A DNA stretch of 46,753 nucleotides from an uncultured Alteromonadaceae bacterium (GTDB taxonomy: Bacteria; Pseudomonadota; Gammaproteobacteria; Enterobacterales; Alteromonadaceae). The notes below the pieces were generated by a model. The model was not told the origin of the DNA. It saw only the letters and a program-made list of their open reading frames with translations, and did not search any database. Below, one piece after another: positions 9,693 to 18,569 of the stretch. Made by a program: the position numbers and the translations under genes. How positions within the stretch are numbered: position 1 is the first letter of the stretch; every line of letters starts with the position of its first letter. Where the stretch lies: positions 1 through 46,753 of the forward strand of contig CALKGI010000115.1 of assembly GCA_938085045.1 (NCBI GenBank). The letters are read 5' to 3'.

Positions 9693-10535
9693 CTAATGAC
9701 TGTCCTTCGTAAAATTACCAATCACCTTGCCCGACAAATCCATTGCCAAAATGTCTATCTTGTCTTTTTCGACACCAGCAAAAACAAAATAATCGTTTTG
9801 TGGGGAAAACTGCGGCGAGTATTTTGATGTTTCATCATTCGTTAACCGCTGTACTTTACCTGTGGTTAAATTTTTAAGATATATATCGCGTTGTGCATTC
9901 ACCGTCGACAAATACAGCAGTTTGGTCCTGTCTGACGACAAATGAGGAGATTCTTGTTTGTTAGTATTCTTCACCAAATACCGCACTATTTTACCATCGA
10001 GTCCAATCAATACAATATTGTCTTGCAATGTCGCTAGCGCCAGTTTTTGCCCCAAGAAAACCTGATGAACAAAAATGCCCGGTATACTCGTGATGGGTTT
10101 GACGTTGCTGCCATCACGATTCATTTGATAAAAACCCCAGTGTTGATTTTTTTTCCAGTTAACTAGCATTTCGCCCGGGTTTTCGCTGCTCGCGATAAAC
10201 AGTTGCAGTTCAACATGTCCTGTCATTAAAGCCTGCTTATTGGTGCCAATATTTAACTGAGTCATCCGTATTTTTTTCATATTAGCGCCCGAGGCAATCA
10301 CTAGAGCGTTGTCGTCAATCCAGCGCGGCTCAATCTCCCAATTGTCTTTGGTCTGAGTGACATTAACGACTTTGCCAGTTTTAACATCAACAACGAATAT
10401 ATCTGGTGTTTTACCAACATAACCATAAAAAGCGATTTGACTGCCATCGGGCGACCATTTAGGGTGAAAATAACTGTTGGCAGAGACTTGGTTTGAGCTG
10501 AAAAGCATGAGTAAAATCAATAAAGTACGCTTCAT
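9693..10535 (-). CDS. Secreted TolB-like beta-propeller protein
   Basis: A 280-residue protein with a signal peptide (cleavage near residue 19, VSANS) and repeated WD40-like/PD40 blades such as FHPKWSPDGSQIAFYG and YSPQFSPQNDYFVFAG, as in the TolB propeller. There is no TolB N-terminal domain. It probably folds into a periplasmic propeller and binds a partner protein. It is divergent from the CadC-type regulator at 10747, which has a propeller sensor of the same general kind, so a functional pair is possible. The last residues (KDSH) are encoded by AAGGACAGTCAT, resembling the short repeat near 650, so the C-terminus may be repeat-derived. Confidence 0.75.
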   Translation of the reverse strand: MKRTLLILLMLFSSNQVSANSYFHPKWSPDGSQIAFYGYVGKTPDIFVVDVKTGKVVNVTQTKDNWEIEPRWIDDNALVIASGANMKKIRMTQLNIGTNKQALMTGHVELQLFIASSENPGEMLVNWKKNQHWGFYQMNRDGSNVKPITSIPGIFVHQVFLGQKLALATLQDNIVLIGLDGKIVRYLVKNTNKQESPHLSSDRTKLLYLSTVNAQRDIYLKNLTTGKVQRLTNDETSKYSPQFSPQNDYFVFAGVEKDKIDILAMDLSGKVIGNFTKDSH

Positions 10536-10720
10536 TGAGCGATGGCCTTTAGGTAGAGTAACAAGGCCAACGATGTTGTCACTCCATGAAACTAAACAAC
10601 AGGGTAATAACCTCGTATTTAGCCAAAATCGTTCTTCATAAAAACACGACCTTTATTTACACCGTTGATTTTATTGAATTTGGTATTAAATAATCAAATA
10701 GCCTTTTTACAGCAACGTTA

Positions 10721-10726
10721 TATAAT
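10721..10726 (+). promoter_or_regulatory. Probable -10 box of the CadC-type regulator gene
   Basis: A perfect TATAAT lies 20 bp before the ATG at 10747 and just ahead of the AAGGAG ribosome-binding site (10736-10741). No good -35 box is seen 16-18 bp upstream, so the promoter may need an activator. Confidence 0.4.
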
Positions 10727-10746
10727 GCCCACAACAAGGAGCCTTG

Positions 10747-12861
10747 ATGACAGACCCATTCAAATTCGCCGATGTAGTGGTGCAGCCACAACAAAACAGC
10801 GTCACCTTTTGCCATCAAGATCAGCAAAAAAATGACGTACGCCTGACCCCCAAAGAAATGACGCTGCTGGTTTTATTGGCCAAACATCATCCTAACACCT
10901 TAAGCCGCGACACCATGATTGAACACATATGGCAAAACCGAGAAGGTGCCGATGACTTAGTGGTAAAATTAGTGGCCGATTTGCGCAAAAAACTAGGTGA
11001 CAATCCCAGAACCCCAAAATACATTCAAACCATTCCCAAACAAGGTTACCGCCTTGTAGAACCCATAACCCCAATAAACAAGCAGCTCAACAAACCAAAA
11101 TCTTTTAGCCAAGTGCGCGGCATTGCCATTACCGTGGCAGTGTGCACTGTTTTGTTATTCATATTGCACGGTTTTTCTAAGCCAGCTCAGCCGCCCACAC
11201 CACAGACACCAATCCAATATCAAAAGACTCGGTTAATCGCCAGTTTGATGCAAGAAGGTGAACCCAGATTCAACCCAAATTACACCACAGTGTTCAGCGA
11301 AAGCAGCACAGACGCTAAGTCAAACTCGCCCTCAAGCATTGCTATCACCGATTTAAATACCCAGCAAACAAGCTATTTTGACCACGACCCAGCCAACGGC
11401 AATATTTTGTGGTCACCTGTGCCAAGCGAAAACAAACTGCTTTACACCGCCCTAGACGGTAAAGACAAATGTGGTATTCGCGTACATAACTTTTTGACTC
11501 GCACCGACCGCCAACTCATCGATTGTGGCGACTACACCCTAGTGACCGTCGATTGGGCGCATGAGCGACAAAATTTTGTGGCCGCATTTTATTTAGATGA
11601 ACAACCAACAATACGCATGACAGGCCTTAAAATAATAGACAGCATCAGCGGCGAGATTGTGCAAAGTGCCCCTTTTCAACGTGCAAACACCAATTTTCAT
11701 TCACCACGATCGTCAAATTACAGCCATGACGTTGCAGCAATAAGAGTCAACGAGCGGCTTCATGAAAGCGCCATTGTTATTTGGGACTTAGCGTCAAACC
11801 AAATCAATGTGCACTACCGAAGCCTCGCCGACATCTCTCAAGTCGTCTGGAAAAACCACCAAACCTTACTGTTTTCGTCGCTCGACGCCACTACTGGCGG
11901 CATTTATCAATTAGACATCGAATCGGGCCAAACCTCATTATTGTATAGTGGCCAAGTATGGGATTTTGATTATATGCCTGGCAAAGGCTGGCTAGTGACA
12001 TCCGAAGGCGGGTCAAACTTAAGTATTTTCAGCGAAGACAAGCGCCCTCAAAATCAAGGCGCATTGATGCTACAAAACCTGTCTAAATCTAGGGCAACAG
12101 AGCATACGCCATACCTTTCTCGTTCAAAACAATGGATCAGTTACCTTGGCGATAAACTAGGCCAGTTCGATTTATACAAACACACATTGGGCAGTGATGA
12201 GCGAATTCGCTTAACCGATTTTGACAATGCTAACGTGTTGTCGTACAGCTGGAATGAAGATGAAAGCCAAGTATTGCTTAACCTGTCGGTAAACCAACAA
12301 ATTGACGCAGTATTGTTTGATGTGGCCACTAGAAAAATAGTAACGCGCTATAAAAACGTCATTGCCGCGAATTTTGGGCGCACCAGTAATAAAATTTTTG
12401 TAGCCCAACAGCGCAATCAACACGTAGAAGTAACCACCAACCAACAAGTGGTTTTCACTTTGCCCGACCAAACAACCCTCAACCGATTTGAAGTGTTCAA
12501 CAACCAACTACTTTACCAAAAAACCGTATTCGGCCCATTGCTTTTGCTTGATGATAAAGGTGCACATAGACCACTTAAACAACCCAACGGCATCGCTCAC
12601 TGGTATGTTGACGAACACGCCCAGCTAGTCTTTTCTTTTCAGGCCACCGAGCAAGGTAAGCAATCAGCCAAATGGCCTATTGCCCAACTAGATTTAACCG
12701 ACACCAATACATCATTCAAACTGTTAAACCGTCATGTGCCCAAACAAATGAGCTTTGTTTACAACCACGAAAATCGATTGCTCTATTACACTCAAAAAAT
12801 GGCCAATGAGAAATCCACAGTGTATTTACTCAAACCCATTAAAAGCCCCAAAATTAATTAA
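10747..12861 (+). CDS. CadC-type membrane-bound transcriptional regulator with propeller sensor
   Basis: A 704-residue protein. The ATG at 10747 is chosen over TTG at 10744 because AAGGAG lies 5 bp before it. Residues 1-105 form an OmpR/ToxR-type winged helix (LTPKEMTLLVLLAKHH, VKLVADLRKKLGDNPRTPKYI, then GYRLV). A single transmembrane helix follows at about 126-145, then a Pro-rich stretch and a large periplasmic part with TolB/PD40-like propeller blades (IAITDLN, YLSRSKQWISYLGDKLG). It should bind DNA from the inner membrane and sense a periplasmic signal, as CadC and ToxR do. The divergent propeller gene upstream is a plausible target or partner. Confidence 0.85.
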   Translation: MTDPFKFADVVVQPQQNSVTFCHQDQQKNDVRLTPKEMTLLVLLAKHHPNTLSRDTMIEHIWQNREGADDLVVKLVADLRKKLGDNPRTPKYIQTIPKQGYRLVEPITPINKQLNKPKSFSQVRGIAITVAVCTVLLFILHGFSKPAQPPTPQTPIQYQKTRLIASLMQEGEPRFNPNYTTVFSESSTDAKSNSPSSIAITDLNTQQTSYFDHDPANGNILWSPVPSENKLLYTALDGKDKCGIRVHNFLTRTDRQLIDCGDYTLVTVDWAHERQNFVAAFYLDEQPTIRMTGLKIIDSISGEIVQSAPFQRANTNFHSPRSSNYSHDVAAIRVNERLHESAIVIWDLASNQINVHYRSLADISQVVWKNHQTLLFSSLDATTGGIYQLDIESGQTSLLYSGQVWDFDYMPGKGWLVTSEGGSNLSIFSEDKRPQNQGALMLQNLSKSRATEHTPYLSRSKQWISYLGDKLGQFDLYKHTLGSDERIRLTDFDNANVLSYSWNEDESQVLLNLSVNQQIDAVLFDVATRKIVTRYKNVIAANFGRTSNKIFVAQQRNQHVEVTTNQQVVFTLPDQTTLNRFEVFNNQLLYQKTVFGPLLLLDDKGAHRPLKQPNGIAHWYVDEHAQLVFSFQATEQGKQSAKWPIAQLDLTDTNTSFKLLNRHVPKQMSFVYNHENRLLYYTQKMANEKSTVYLLKPIKSPKIN

Positions 12862-12970
12862 AGAAAAACACTGATGCTTGAAACTAACCCCCCTAATTGC
12901 TAGGCTTGCGGTCTAGGAATTATTATCAATCGGACTCACAGCCATAGCCACCAATAACCCACACACCCTG
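12862..12970. other. Short interval before the RDD gene with no clear start site
   Basis: No ribosome-binding site or ATG/GTG/TTG codon in the RDD frame occurs between the stop at 12914 and the conserved RDD region. An ATG at 12874 opens a different frame and stops after nine codons (12901). Confidence 0.5.
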
Positions 12971-13675
12971 ATTGACAACCACATCAGTGTTGAAACGCCC
13001 GAAAGTATTGAAATACACCTAATACCCGCAGGTCCAGTCCCCCGTATTTTGGCTTATACCATTGATTGGAGTATTCGTTTAGTGGTGATACTGCTCATTA
13101 GTTGGTTATTTCAAAGCATGGGCGAAGCAGGAATGGGCGTGTATTTGATTTTATATTTTCTGCTCGAATGGTTTTACTGTGTGTTTTTTGAAATGTTTAA
13201 AGACGGCATGACCCCCGGCAAAAAAGCCATGGGTATTCAGGTGGTACACGACGATGGCACGCCGCTTGGCTGGGGCGCATCGATTTTACGCAATATATTA
13301 CGTGCTGCTGACTTTTTTCCCTTCGCCTATTTATTTGGCATTATTTCGATGGCCACCAGCAAAGAATTCAAACGTTTGGGCGACCATGCGGCCGCCACGT
13401 TAGTGGTATATAAACCTCAACCCCAACGAAAATCAAAACTAACCGAAGCTGGCACTCGCCCCGCCCCATTTTTACTTGATTTAGACGAACAACAAGCAAT
13501 ATTGGCCTTTGCCGAGCGCAGCCTGACCCTGTCAACGTCAAGACAAAAAGAGCTTGCAGATATTTTAGCCCCAATATTGCCACTGGGTAGCAAAACAGCT
13601 GAGGATGAAGCGCTAAGCGATACCAGAGTCAGCGAAATCAAGAAAATAGCCAATGGGATCATCGGCCAATCATGA
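12971..13675 (+). CDS. RDD-family membrane protein, start codon unclear
   Basis: First gene of the MoxR-type operon. Conserved coding sequence begins well before the first normal start codon: the frame reads IDNHISVETPESIEIHLIPAG before PVPRILAYTIDW, the hallmark start of an RDD domain. The only usual start, TTG at 13049, would cut into that helix. ATT at 12971 or CTG at 12968 would fit the family's usual N-terminus, so I place the start at 12971 with little certainty. Two or three transmembrane helices (about 13060-13380) are followed by a soluble tail of about 90 residues. Its stop overlaps the ATG of the SpoIIM gene. The gene may use a rare start, or its start may be lost. Confidence 0.65.
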   Translation: MDNHISVETPESIEIHLIPAGPVPRILAYTIDWSIRLVVILLISWLFQSMGEAGMGVYLILYFLLEWFYCVFFEMFKDGMTPGKKAMGIQVVHDDGTPLGWGASILRNILRAADFFPFAYLFGIISMATSKEFKRLGDHAAATLVVYKPQPQRKSKLTEAGTRPAPFLLDLDEQQAILAFAERSLTLSTSRQKELADILAPILPLGSKTAEDEALSDTRVSEIKKIANGIIGQS

Positions 13676-14655
13676 AACAACAAACTTTTGAACAACGTTA
13701 TCAAGATTGCTGGTCACAAATGGAAGAAGCGTTAACGCTTGCTGAAAACAAAGCCATACTGAAATTTAAAAAGCCACCATTAGACCCTGAGTTACCACAA
13801 CTGTATCGGCGCATCTGCCACCACCTTAGCCTCGCACAAGAAAGACGCTACAGCAGTTATCTTGTTGGGCGACTTAACAATTTGGTGTTGCGCGGCCATC
13901 AACAACTTTACCAGCGCCGCAGCCATTTTTTCAGCCAGTTAATTAAGTTTGTGGTGCATACCTTTCCGCATCAAGTTCGCCAAAACGCCGCTTATGTGTG
14001 GTTGGCCACCCTATTGTTTTATGGCCCAACGGTATTGCTGTTTATTTTGGTGCAAATACAACCGGAGTTAATTTACAGCCTGTTTGATCACCAAACCGTG
14101 GCCAGCTTTGAAAAAATGTACGACCCCTCTGCAGAGCATGTAGGGCAAGACCGAGATGCCCAAACCGATATGCAAATGTTTGGTCATTACATACAAAACA
14201 ACATAACGGTGGGATTTCAAACCTTTGCCACCGGGTTATTTTATGGTTTGGGCAGTATTTTCTACTTGGTTTATAACGGTTTATTTTTTGGCGCAGTTGC
14301 CTCACATATTGTCACTTTGGGTTATCAAAACACGTTTTTTCCATTTGTTATTGGCCATGGTTCATTTGAATTAACCGCCATCACCATCGCCGGGGCCGCC
14401 GGGTTAATGCTGGGCCACTCTCTAATTGCACCGGGCCAGCAAACACGGCTGGGGTCGCTTAAAACTATGTCGTTAAAAGCATTAGACCTACTGTATGGCA
14501 TAATATTAATGCTCACCATAGCGGCCTTTTTTGAAGCGTTTTGGTCATCAAATTCGGCATTGCCGTTGAGTGTAAAATACGGTGTTGGCACTTTTTTGTG
14601 GGTGTGCGTTATTGGCTATTTTGTCTTTGCAGGCAAAACTAAAGGGAGTCGCTAA
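13672..14655 (+). CDS. Stage II sporulation protein M (DUF95) family membrane protein
   Basis: A 327-residue integral membrane protein. The N-terminal third is soluble and rich in Arg/His/Gln. Several helices follow, starting with VWLATLLFYGPTVLLFILV, and the SpoIIM/DUF95 signature region NNITVGFQTFATGLFYGLGS and GHGSFELTAITIAGAAGLMLG. The ATG overlaps the RDD stop (ATGA), so translation is probably coupled. SpoIIM homologues outside spore formers are regular members of RDD/MoxR/DUF58 clusters and presumably form part of a membrane complex. Their molecular function is not known. Confidence 0.88.
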   Translation: MKQQTFEQRYQDCWSQMEEALTLAENKAILKFKKPPLDPELPQLYRRICHHLSLAQERRYSSYLVGRLNNLVLRGHQQLYQRRSHFFSQLIKFVVHTFPHQVRQNAAYVWLATLLFYGPTVLLFILVQIQPELIYSLFDHQTVASFEKMYDPSAEHVGQDRDAQTDMQMFGHYIQNNITVGFQTFATGLFYGLGSIFYLVYNGLFFGAVASHIVTLGYQNTFFPFVIGHGSFELTAITIAGAAGLMLGHSLIAPGQQTRLGSLKTMSLKALDLLYGIILMLTIAAFFEAFWSSNSALPLSVKYGVGTFLWVCVIGYFVFAGKTKGSR

Positions 14656-14657
14656 CG

Positions 14658-16208
14658 ATGGAATTGAGCAATATCAGCACCGTTGTTAGGCCCCGTTCAA
14701 AATGGCAAGCTGTAGACTTGGGATTTAGAATGGCCAGCAAATGGTATGGCCCACTCATTAGCGGTTGGCTAATGGTGGCGCTACCGATATTTTTGCTGCT
14801 ACAACTGGTATTTATGCAGTACAGCTGGTTGGCAATGCTAATCTTTTGGTGGTTAAAACCCTTCTATGAGCGCATTCAACTGGGTTATTTAAGTTTTGCC
14901 CAATTTGGAGAAGACTCAACACTAAAACAGCAGTTTAAACGCTGGTTGTCGGTGGTGGGCAGGCAATGGTTACCCACTGTGCTGTGGCGCCGGTTTAGCC
15001 TGCAACGCTCGTACACCGCCTCAGTAGTACAACTAGAAAACCTCAGTGGTGCTCGGCGCCAAAAGCGTATGCAACTGTTTGATGGCGACAATCAACAAGC
15101 CGCTTTTTGGCTGACCATAGTATTAATGCACATCGAGTTTTTCATCACTTTGGCCGTGTATGCGCTGGCGATATTTTTAGTCCCCCCCGAGGTCGAAATC
15201 GAATCAGACTTTCTTGAAATCATAGAGTCTATCTCAGTATTCAGTAACCTGTTGGCGTTTTTGTCGATGGCAGTAGTTGCCCCTTATTTTGTCGCTGCCG
15301 GGTTTGCCTTATACCTTAATCAACGCACGCAAATCGAAGGCTGGGATATAGAAATTACCTTTCGTCGCATGGTTGAACGTCAACAAGCCAAACGCAAAGG
15401 CGCTGCAACTTTGGCCTCGCTTATGTGTGTGTTAATACTCTGCGGGGTGGCGTTGCCGAGTAATACATATGCCAATGAGCCTGCCAGCGAGCAAGGCAAT
15501 ACCCAGACAGCCCAAGCGCCCACAGTAAAAATTGTTCAAGCATCTCCCGATGCGCTAGCCGCCAAGGCATTGGCCAAAGAGGTCATGACGCACGAGCACT
15601 TTAATCAAAAAGAAACCGCCACTTACCCAGAGTTTTTTCTCGATAGTAAATTCGGTGACGAAAATGAGAAAAAAGTCGAAATGCCCGGTTGGTTATCGGC
15701 ACTATTGACTTTTTTCGCGGGTAGCATGGAATTATTACTGACCGCATTAGTAGTCACCATAGTGACATTACTGCTTTACCGTTACCGCGATTGGTTGAAG
15801 CAATTTGCCCCTTCAAAACAAAATAATATCAACACCAATAACTTGCCACCAGCCAGTGTTTTTGGCCTAGACATAAACCAAGCCAATTTGCCCGATGACC
15901 CAGCCAGCCACGCCAAATCTCTATGGCAACAAGGCGACAAACGCCAAGCGCTGAGTTTGTTATATCGCGGCAGTTTGCTAAAACTCGTCACGCAAAACCA
16001 TCTAGAGGTGCACGACAGTTTCACCGAGGGTGAATGTGTGGCGCAGGTTAAAAATAATGCACGGCCCATTACAGCTGACTATTTTGAACTGCTAACCACA
16101 AACTGGCAGCGTTTGGCTTATGCCAGCATCATGCCCGACGAAGACACCATGAACCATCTATTTGACCAGTGGCATCAGGTGTTTGCGGAGGTTAAAGATG
16201 AGCAATAA
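14658..16208 (+). CDS. Membrane protein with C-terminal DUF4129 domain
   Basis: A 516-residue protein 2 bp downstream of the SpoIIM gene, with AAGGGAG before its ATG. It has helices around residues 35-65 and 150-175, another near 195-220, and one near 250-270 that resembles an internal signal sequence (ALPSNTYANE after it). An acidic loop follows, then a helix about 350-375. The soluble end (SLWQQGDKRQALSLLYRG, LEVHDSFTEGECV) matches DUF4129, which is usually found beside MoxR and DUF58 genes and in transglutaminase-like operons. Function is unknown. It probably belongs to the same envelope complex as its neighbours. Confidence 0.72.
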   Translation: MELSNISTVVRPRSKWQAVDLGFRMASKWYGPLISGWLMVALPIFLLLQLVFMQYSWLAMLIFWWLKPFYERIQLGYLSFAQFGEDSTLKQQFKRWLSVVGRQWLPTVLWRRFSLQRSYTASVVQLENLSGARRQKRMQLFDGDNQQAAFWLTIVLMHIEFFITLAVYALAIFLVPPEVEIESDFLEIIESISVFSNLLAFLSMAVVAPYFVAAGFALYLNQRTQIEGWDIEITFRRMVERQQAKRKGAATLASLMCVLILCGVALPSNTYANEPASEQGNTQTAQAPTVKIVQASPDALAAKALAKEVMTHEHFNQKETATYPEFFLDSKFGDENEKKVEMPGWLSALLTFFAGSMELLLTALVVTIVTLLLYRYRDWLKQFAPSKQNNINTNNLPPASVFGLDINQANLPDDPASHAKSLWQQGDKRQALSLLYRGSLLKLVTQNHLEVHDSFTEGECVAQVKNNARPITADYFELLTTNWQRLAYASIMPDEDTMNHLFDQWHQVFAEVKDEQ

Positions 16209-17547
16209 CGTCTACAAAGCCAGCAACGCCGCACAAAACACCAAAAACAAACTGCTCTCACGCCTGTTGTTGGTATTATGCGCCACTTTAATTGGTGTGC
16301 TGATTTGGCTGGTCGATATTCGCTTCAAAGAAGTCGATGTTTTTGTGGGCGAAGATTTGGCCGCTAGGCAAAACCCTTATTTGGCTGCGCAATTGTTTAT
16401 CGAAAAATCTAACCCCGATATGACAGATATGGCCGAATCGCAGCGTGGGTTAGCATTGATAGACAACCTGCCCTCGGTCACGGATACCATCATTATCACC
16501 AGCGTCCGTCACAGCATGAGCGAAAGACGTACCGAAGCGTTAAAACAATGGATTAACGACGGTGGCAACTTAGTGGTCGTTGGCAAAATGCTCTATAACG
16601 AAAAAACCCAAAGCAGTAACGACAGCCTGCTTGATAGCTACGACATACAAGTATTCGAAGCCAATATTGAGCCAGATGACGAAGCGCCAACCGAAGTCGA
16701 AGTCACTGCTGGCGATCTAAGCGACTTTAGTTCAGAAACCTTTGGTGAGGCACTTAAAAAAGCCGTCGACAAAGGCAGCATAAACTGTGCAAAATCGCCG
16801 TTGCTTTCACCCATACCCACAGTAGAAGGGTACCCCGATGCCAAAGCGAACATCCACAGCGACAACATCTTGGAATACCCCGATAGAGATCAGCTAGATT
16901 TTTGGACGTCTGATGGTTATGGCCTACAAATGCTGAATCTCACCATAGGTAAAGGCGAGTTGGCGGTTTTAACCGATATGAACCTATGGACCAACGCCAG
17001 ACTTGCCTGCTTTGATAACGCTTATTTATTGCAAGAGTTAATTCGCCCCGGTGAAAAAACTTGGCTTTTATATCACGAAGACATGCCCAGCCTGATGACC
17101 TTATTGTGGCAAAAAAATCATACGTTGGTGGTAAGCGCACTAATATTACTGGCTTTTTGGATCTGGTCGCAAACCCTACGCTTTGGCCCGCTGACCATAG
17201 TGAAAAACACCGTTAGGCGCAATTTTGTCGAACATATCGAAGCATCGGCCCGTTATCGCTGGCACTGTTTTATACGTAATGCCGGCAAAGATGATAATGA
17301 CCAAGATAAAGGTGCAGGCGAGCACATAGTTGAGTTACTGCGCCATCAAATCATCAAAAAAGTCACCGTGCGCCATCCGGGCCTAAACCAGATGAACGAA
17401 CCACAACAGCTCGAATTAATTGGCCGACTAAGCGACACCGACGTAGGCGAGGTTCACTTTGCCCTATACGCAAACATCGCCGTCAAACACGACCAGATAG
17501 TCCGCCAAGTTCAACGATTACAGCAATTAAGGAAACAATTATGTTAA
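16198..17547 (+). CDS. DUF4350-domain membrane protein
   Basis: A 449-residue protein. The ATG at 16198 is chosen because GGAGG lies about 9 bp upstream, which gives an 11-bp overlap with the preceding gene. One helix spans about residues 24-44. A periplasmic domain follows with IIITSVRHSMSERRTEALKQW and INDGGNLVVVG, the DUF4350 pattern of a glutamine-amidotransferase-like fold lacking obvious catalytic residues. A second helix (TLVVSALILLAFWIW) and a basic cytoplasmic tail complete it. It sits next to the MoxR gene as DUF4350 genes usually do. Role unknown, likely structural. Confidence 0.78.
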   Translation: MSNNVYKASNAAQNTKNKLLSRLLLVLCATLIGVLIWLVDIRFKEVDVFVGEDLAARQNPYLAAQLFIEKSNPDMTDMAESQRGLALIDNLPSVTDTIIITSVRHSMSERRTEALKQWINDGGNLVVVGKMLYNEKTQSSNDSLLDSYDIQVFEANIEPDDEAPTEVEVTAGDLSDFSSETFGEALKKAVDKGSINCAKSPLLSPIPTVEGYPDAKANIHSDNILEYPDRDQLDFWTSDGYGLQMLNLTIGKGELAVLTDMNLWTNARLACFDNAYLLQELIRPGEKTWLLYHEDMPSLMTLLWQKNHTLVVSALILLAFWIWSQTLRFGPLTIVKNTVRRNFVEHIEASARYRWHCFIRNAGKDDNDQDKGAGEHIVELLRHQIIKKVTVRHPGLNQMNEPQQLELIGRLSDTDVGEVHFALYANIAVKHDQIVRQVQRLQQLRKQLC

Positions 17548-18569
17548 CTGACGACTCTTCGCATAACCCTGAGCCTCCAGAAGAAGCGCAAGCCATTGAT
17601 GAAGCGCTACAAGCGCAAATTCAGTGGGGCCATCAAAAAACACAAGACATGCAAACCGAAATAAACAAAGTGTTTATTGGCCAGCAACAAGTGCTAAAAC
17701 AAGTATTAATTGGCCTGTTAAGTGCCGGCCATGTATTGATAGAAGGCCTACCGGGCCTAGGCAAAACGCTGCTTGTGCGTGCCATGGCCAAATGTATTGG
17801 CAGCGACTTTTCGCGCATTCAGTTCACCCCAGATTTAATGCCAAGCGACATCACCGGCCATGCCATTTACGACATGAACTCCAAGCAGTTTCAAATGCGT
17901 AAAGGCCCAGTATTTACTAACTTATTACTGGCCGACGAAATCAATCGAGCCCCAGCCAAAACACAAGCGGCACTGCTTGAAGTGATGCAAGAAAAGCAAG
18001 TCACCATAGAGGGTGAATCGTACGCGGCCGGTAACCCGTTTATGGTATTGGCGACTCAAAACCCGATTGAACAAGAAGGCACCTACCCACTACCCGAAGC
18101 AGAACTCGACCGCTTCATGATGAAAGTCATCATCGATTATCCCGAGCTTGAAGAAGAAAAAATGCTGGTGAAATTGGTCACCGATGGCCGCGCTGAGAGT
18201 TTTAACATCGACTCATTAACCCAGCAAATGAGCGTTGAAGACGTGATAAAACTGCAAAGTTTGGTCAGTCACCTAAGCATTGACGACACCGTACTCGATT
18301 ATGTTATTCGACTGGTTCGTGCCACCCGCGATTGGGCAGGCATTGCCAAAGGGGCCAGCCCCCGAGCCAGTATTTCGATAGTTAGAGCCGCCAAAGCGCA
18401 CGCACTACTAAACGGCAACAGCTTTGTCACCCCAGACGATGTGAAAACTGTGGCATTGATGATATTGCGTCACCGCGTGATGTTGTCGACCGACATGGAA
18501 ATCGAAGGGGTTAAAACCGATGAAGTATTGCTCAACATACTTGATCACATTGAGGCTCCGCGTCAGTGA
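17541..18569 (+). CDS. MoxR-family AAA+ ATPase
   Basis: A 342-residue AAA+ ATPase with Walker A GLPGLGKT, Walker B LLLADEINRAPAKTQAALLE, a sensor-1 region VLATQNPIEQEGTYPLPEAE and the MoxR lid helix region (GASPRASISIVRAAKAHALL). MoxR ATPases act as chaperones that help mature or insert metal into partner proteins together with vWA-type proteins. The DUF58 protein encoded next is the expected partner. The ATG overlaps the DUF4350 stop by 7 bp, with AAGGA 7 bp upstream, so the genes are translationally coupled. Confidence 0.94.
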   Translation: MLTDDSSHNPEPPEEAQAIDEALQAQIQWGHQKTQDMQTEINKVFIGQQQVLKQVLIGLLSAGHVLIEGLPGLGKTLLVRAMAKCIGSDFSRIQFTPDLMPSDITGHAIYDMNSKQFQMRKGPVFTNLLLADEINRAPAKTQAALLEVMQEKQVTIEGESYAAGNPFMVLATQNPIEQEGTYPLPEAELDRFMMKVIIDYPELEEEKMLVKLVTDGRAESFNIDSLTQQMSVEDVIKLQSLVSHLSIDDTVLDYVIRLVRATRDWAGIAKGASPRASISIVRAAKAHALLNGNSFVTPDDVKTVALMILRHRVMLSTDMEIEGVKTDEVLLNILDHIEAPRQ

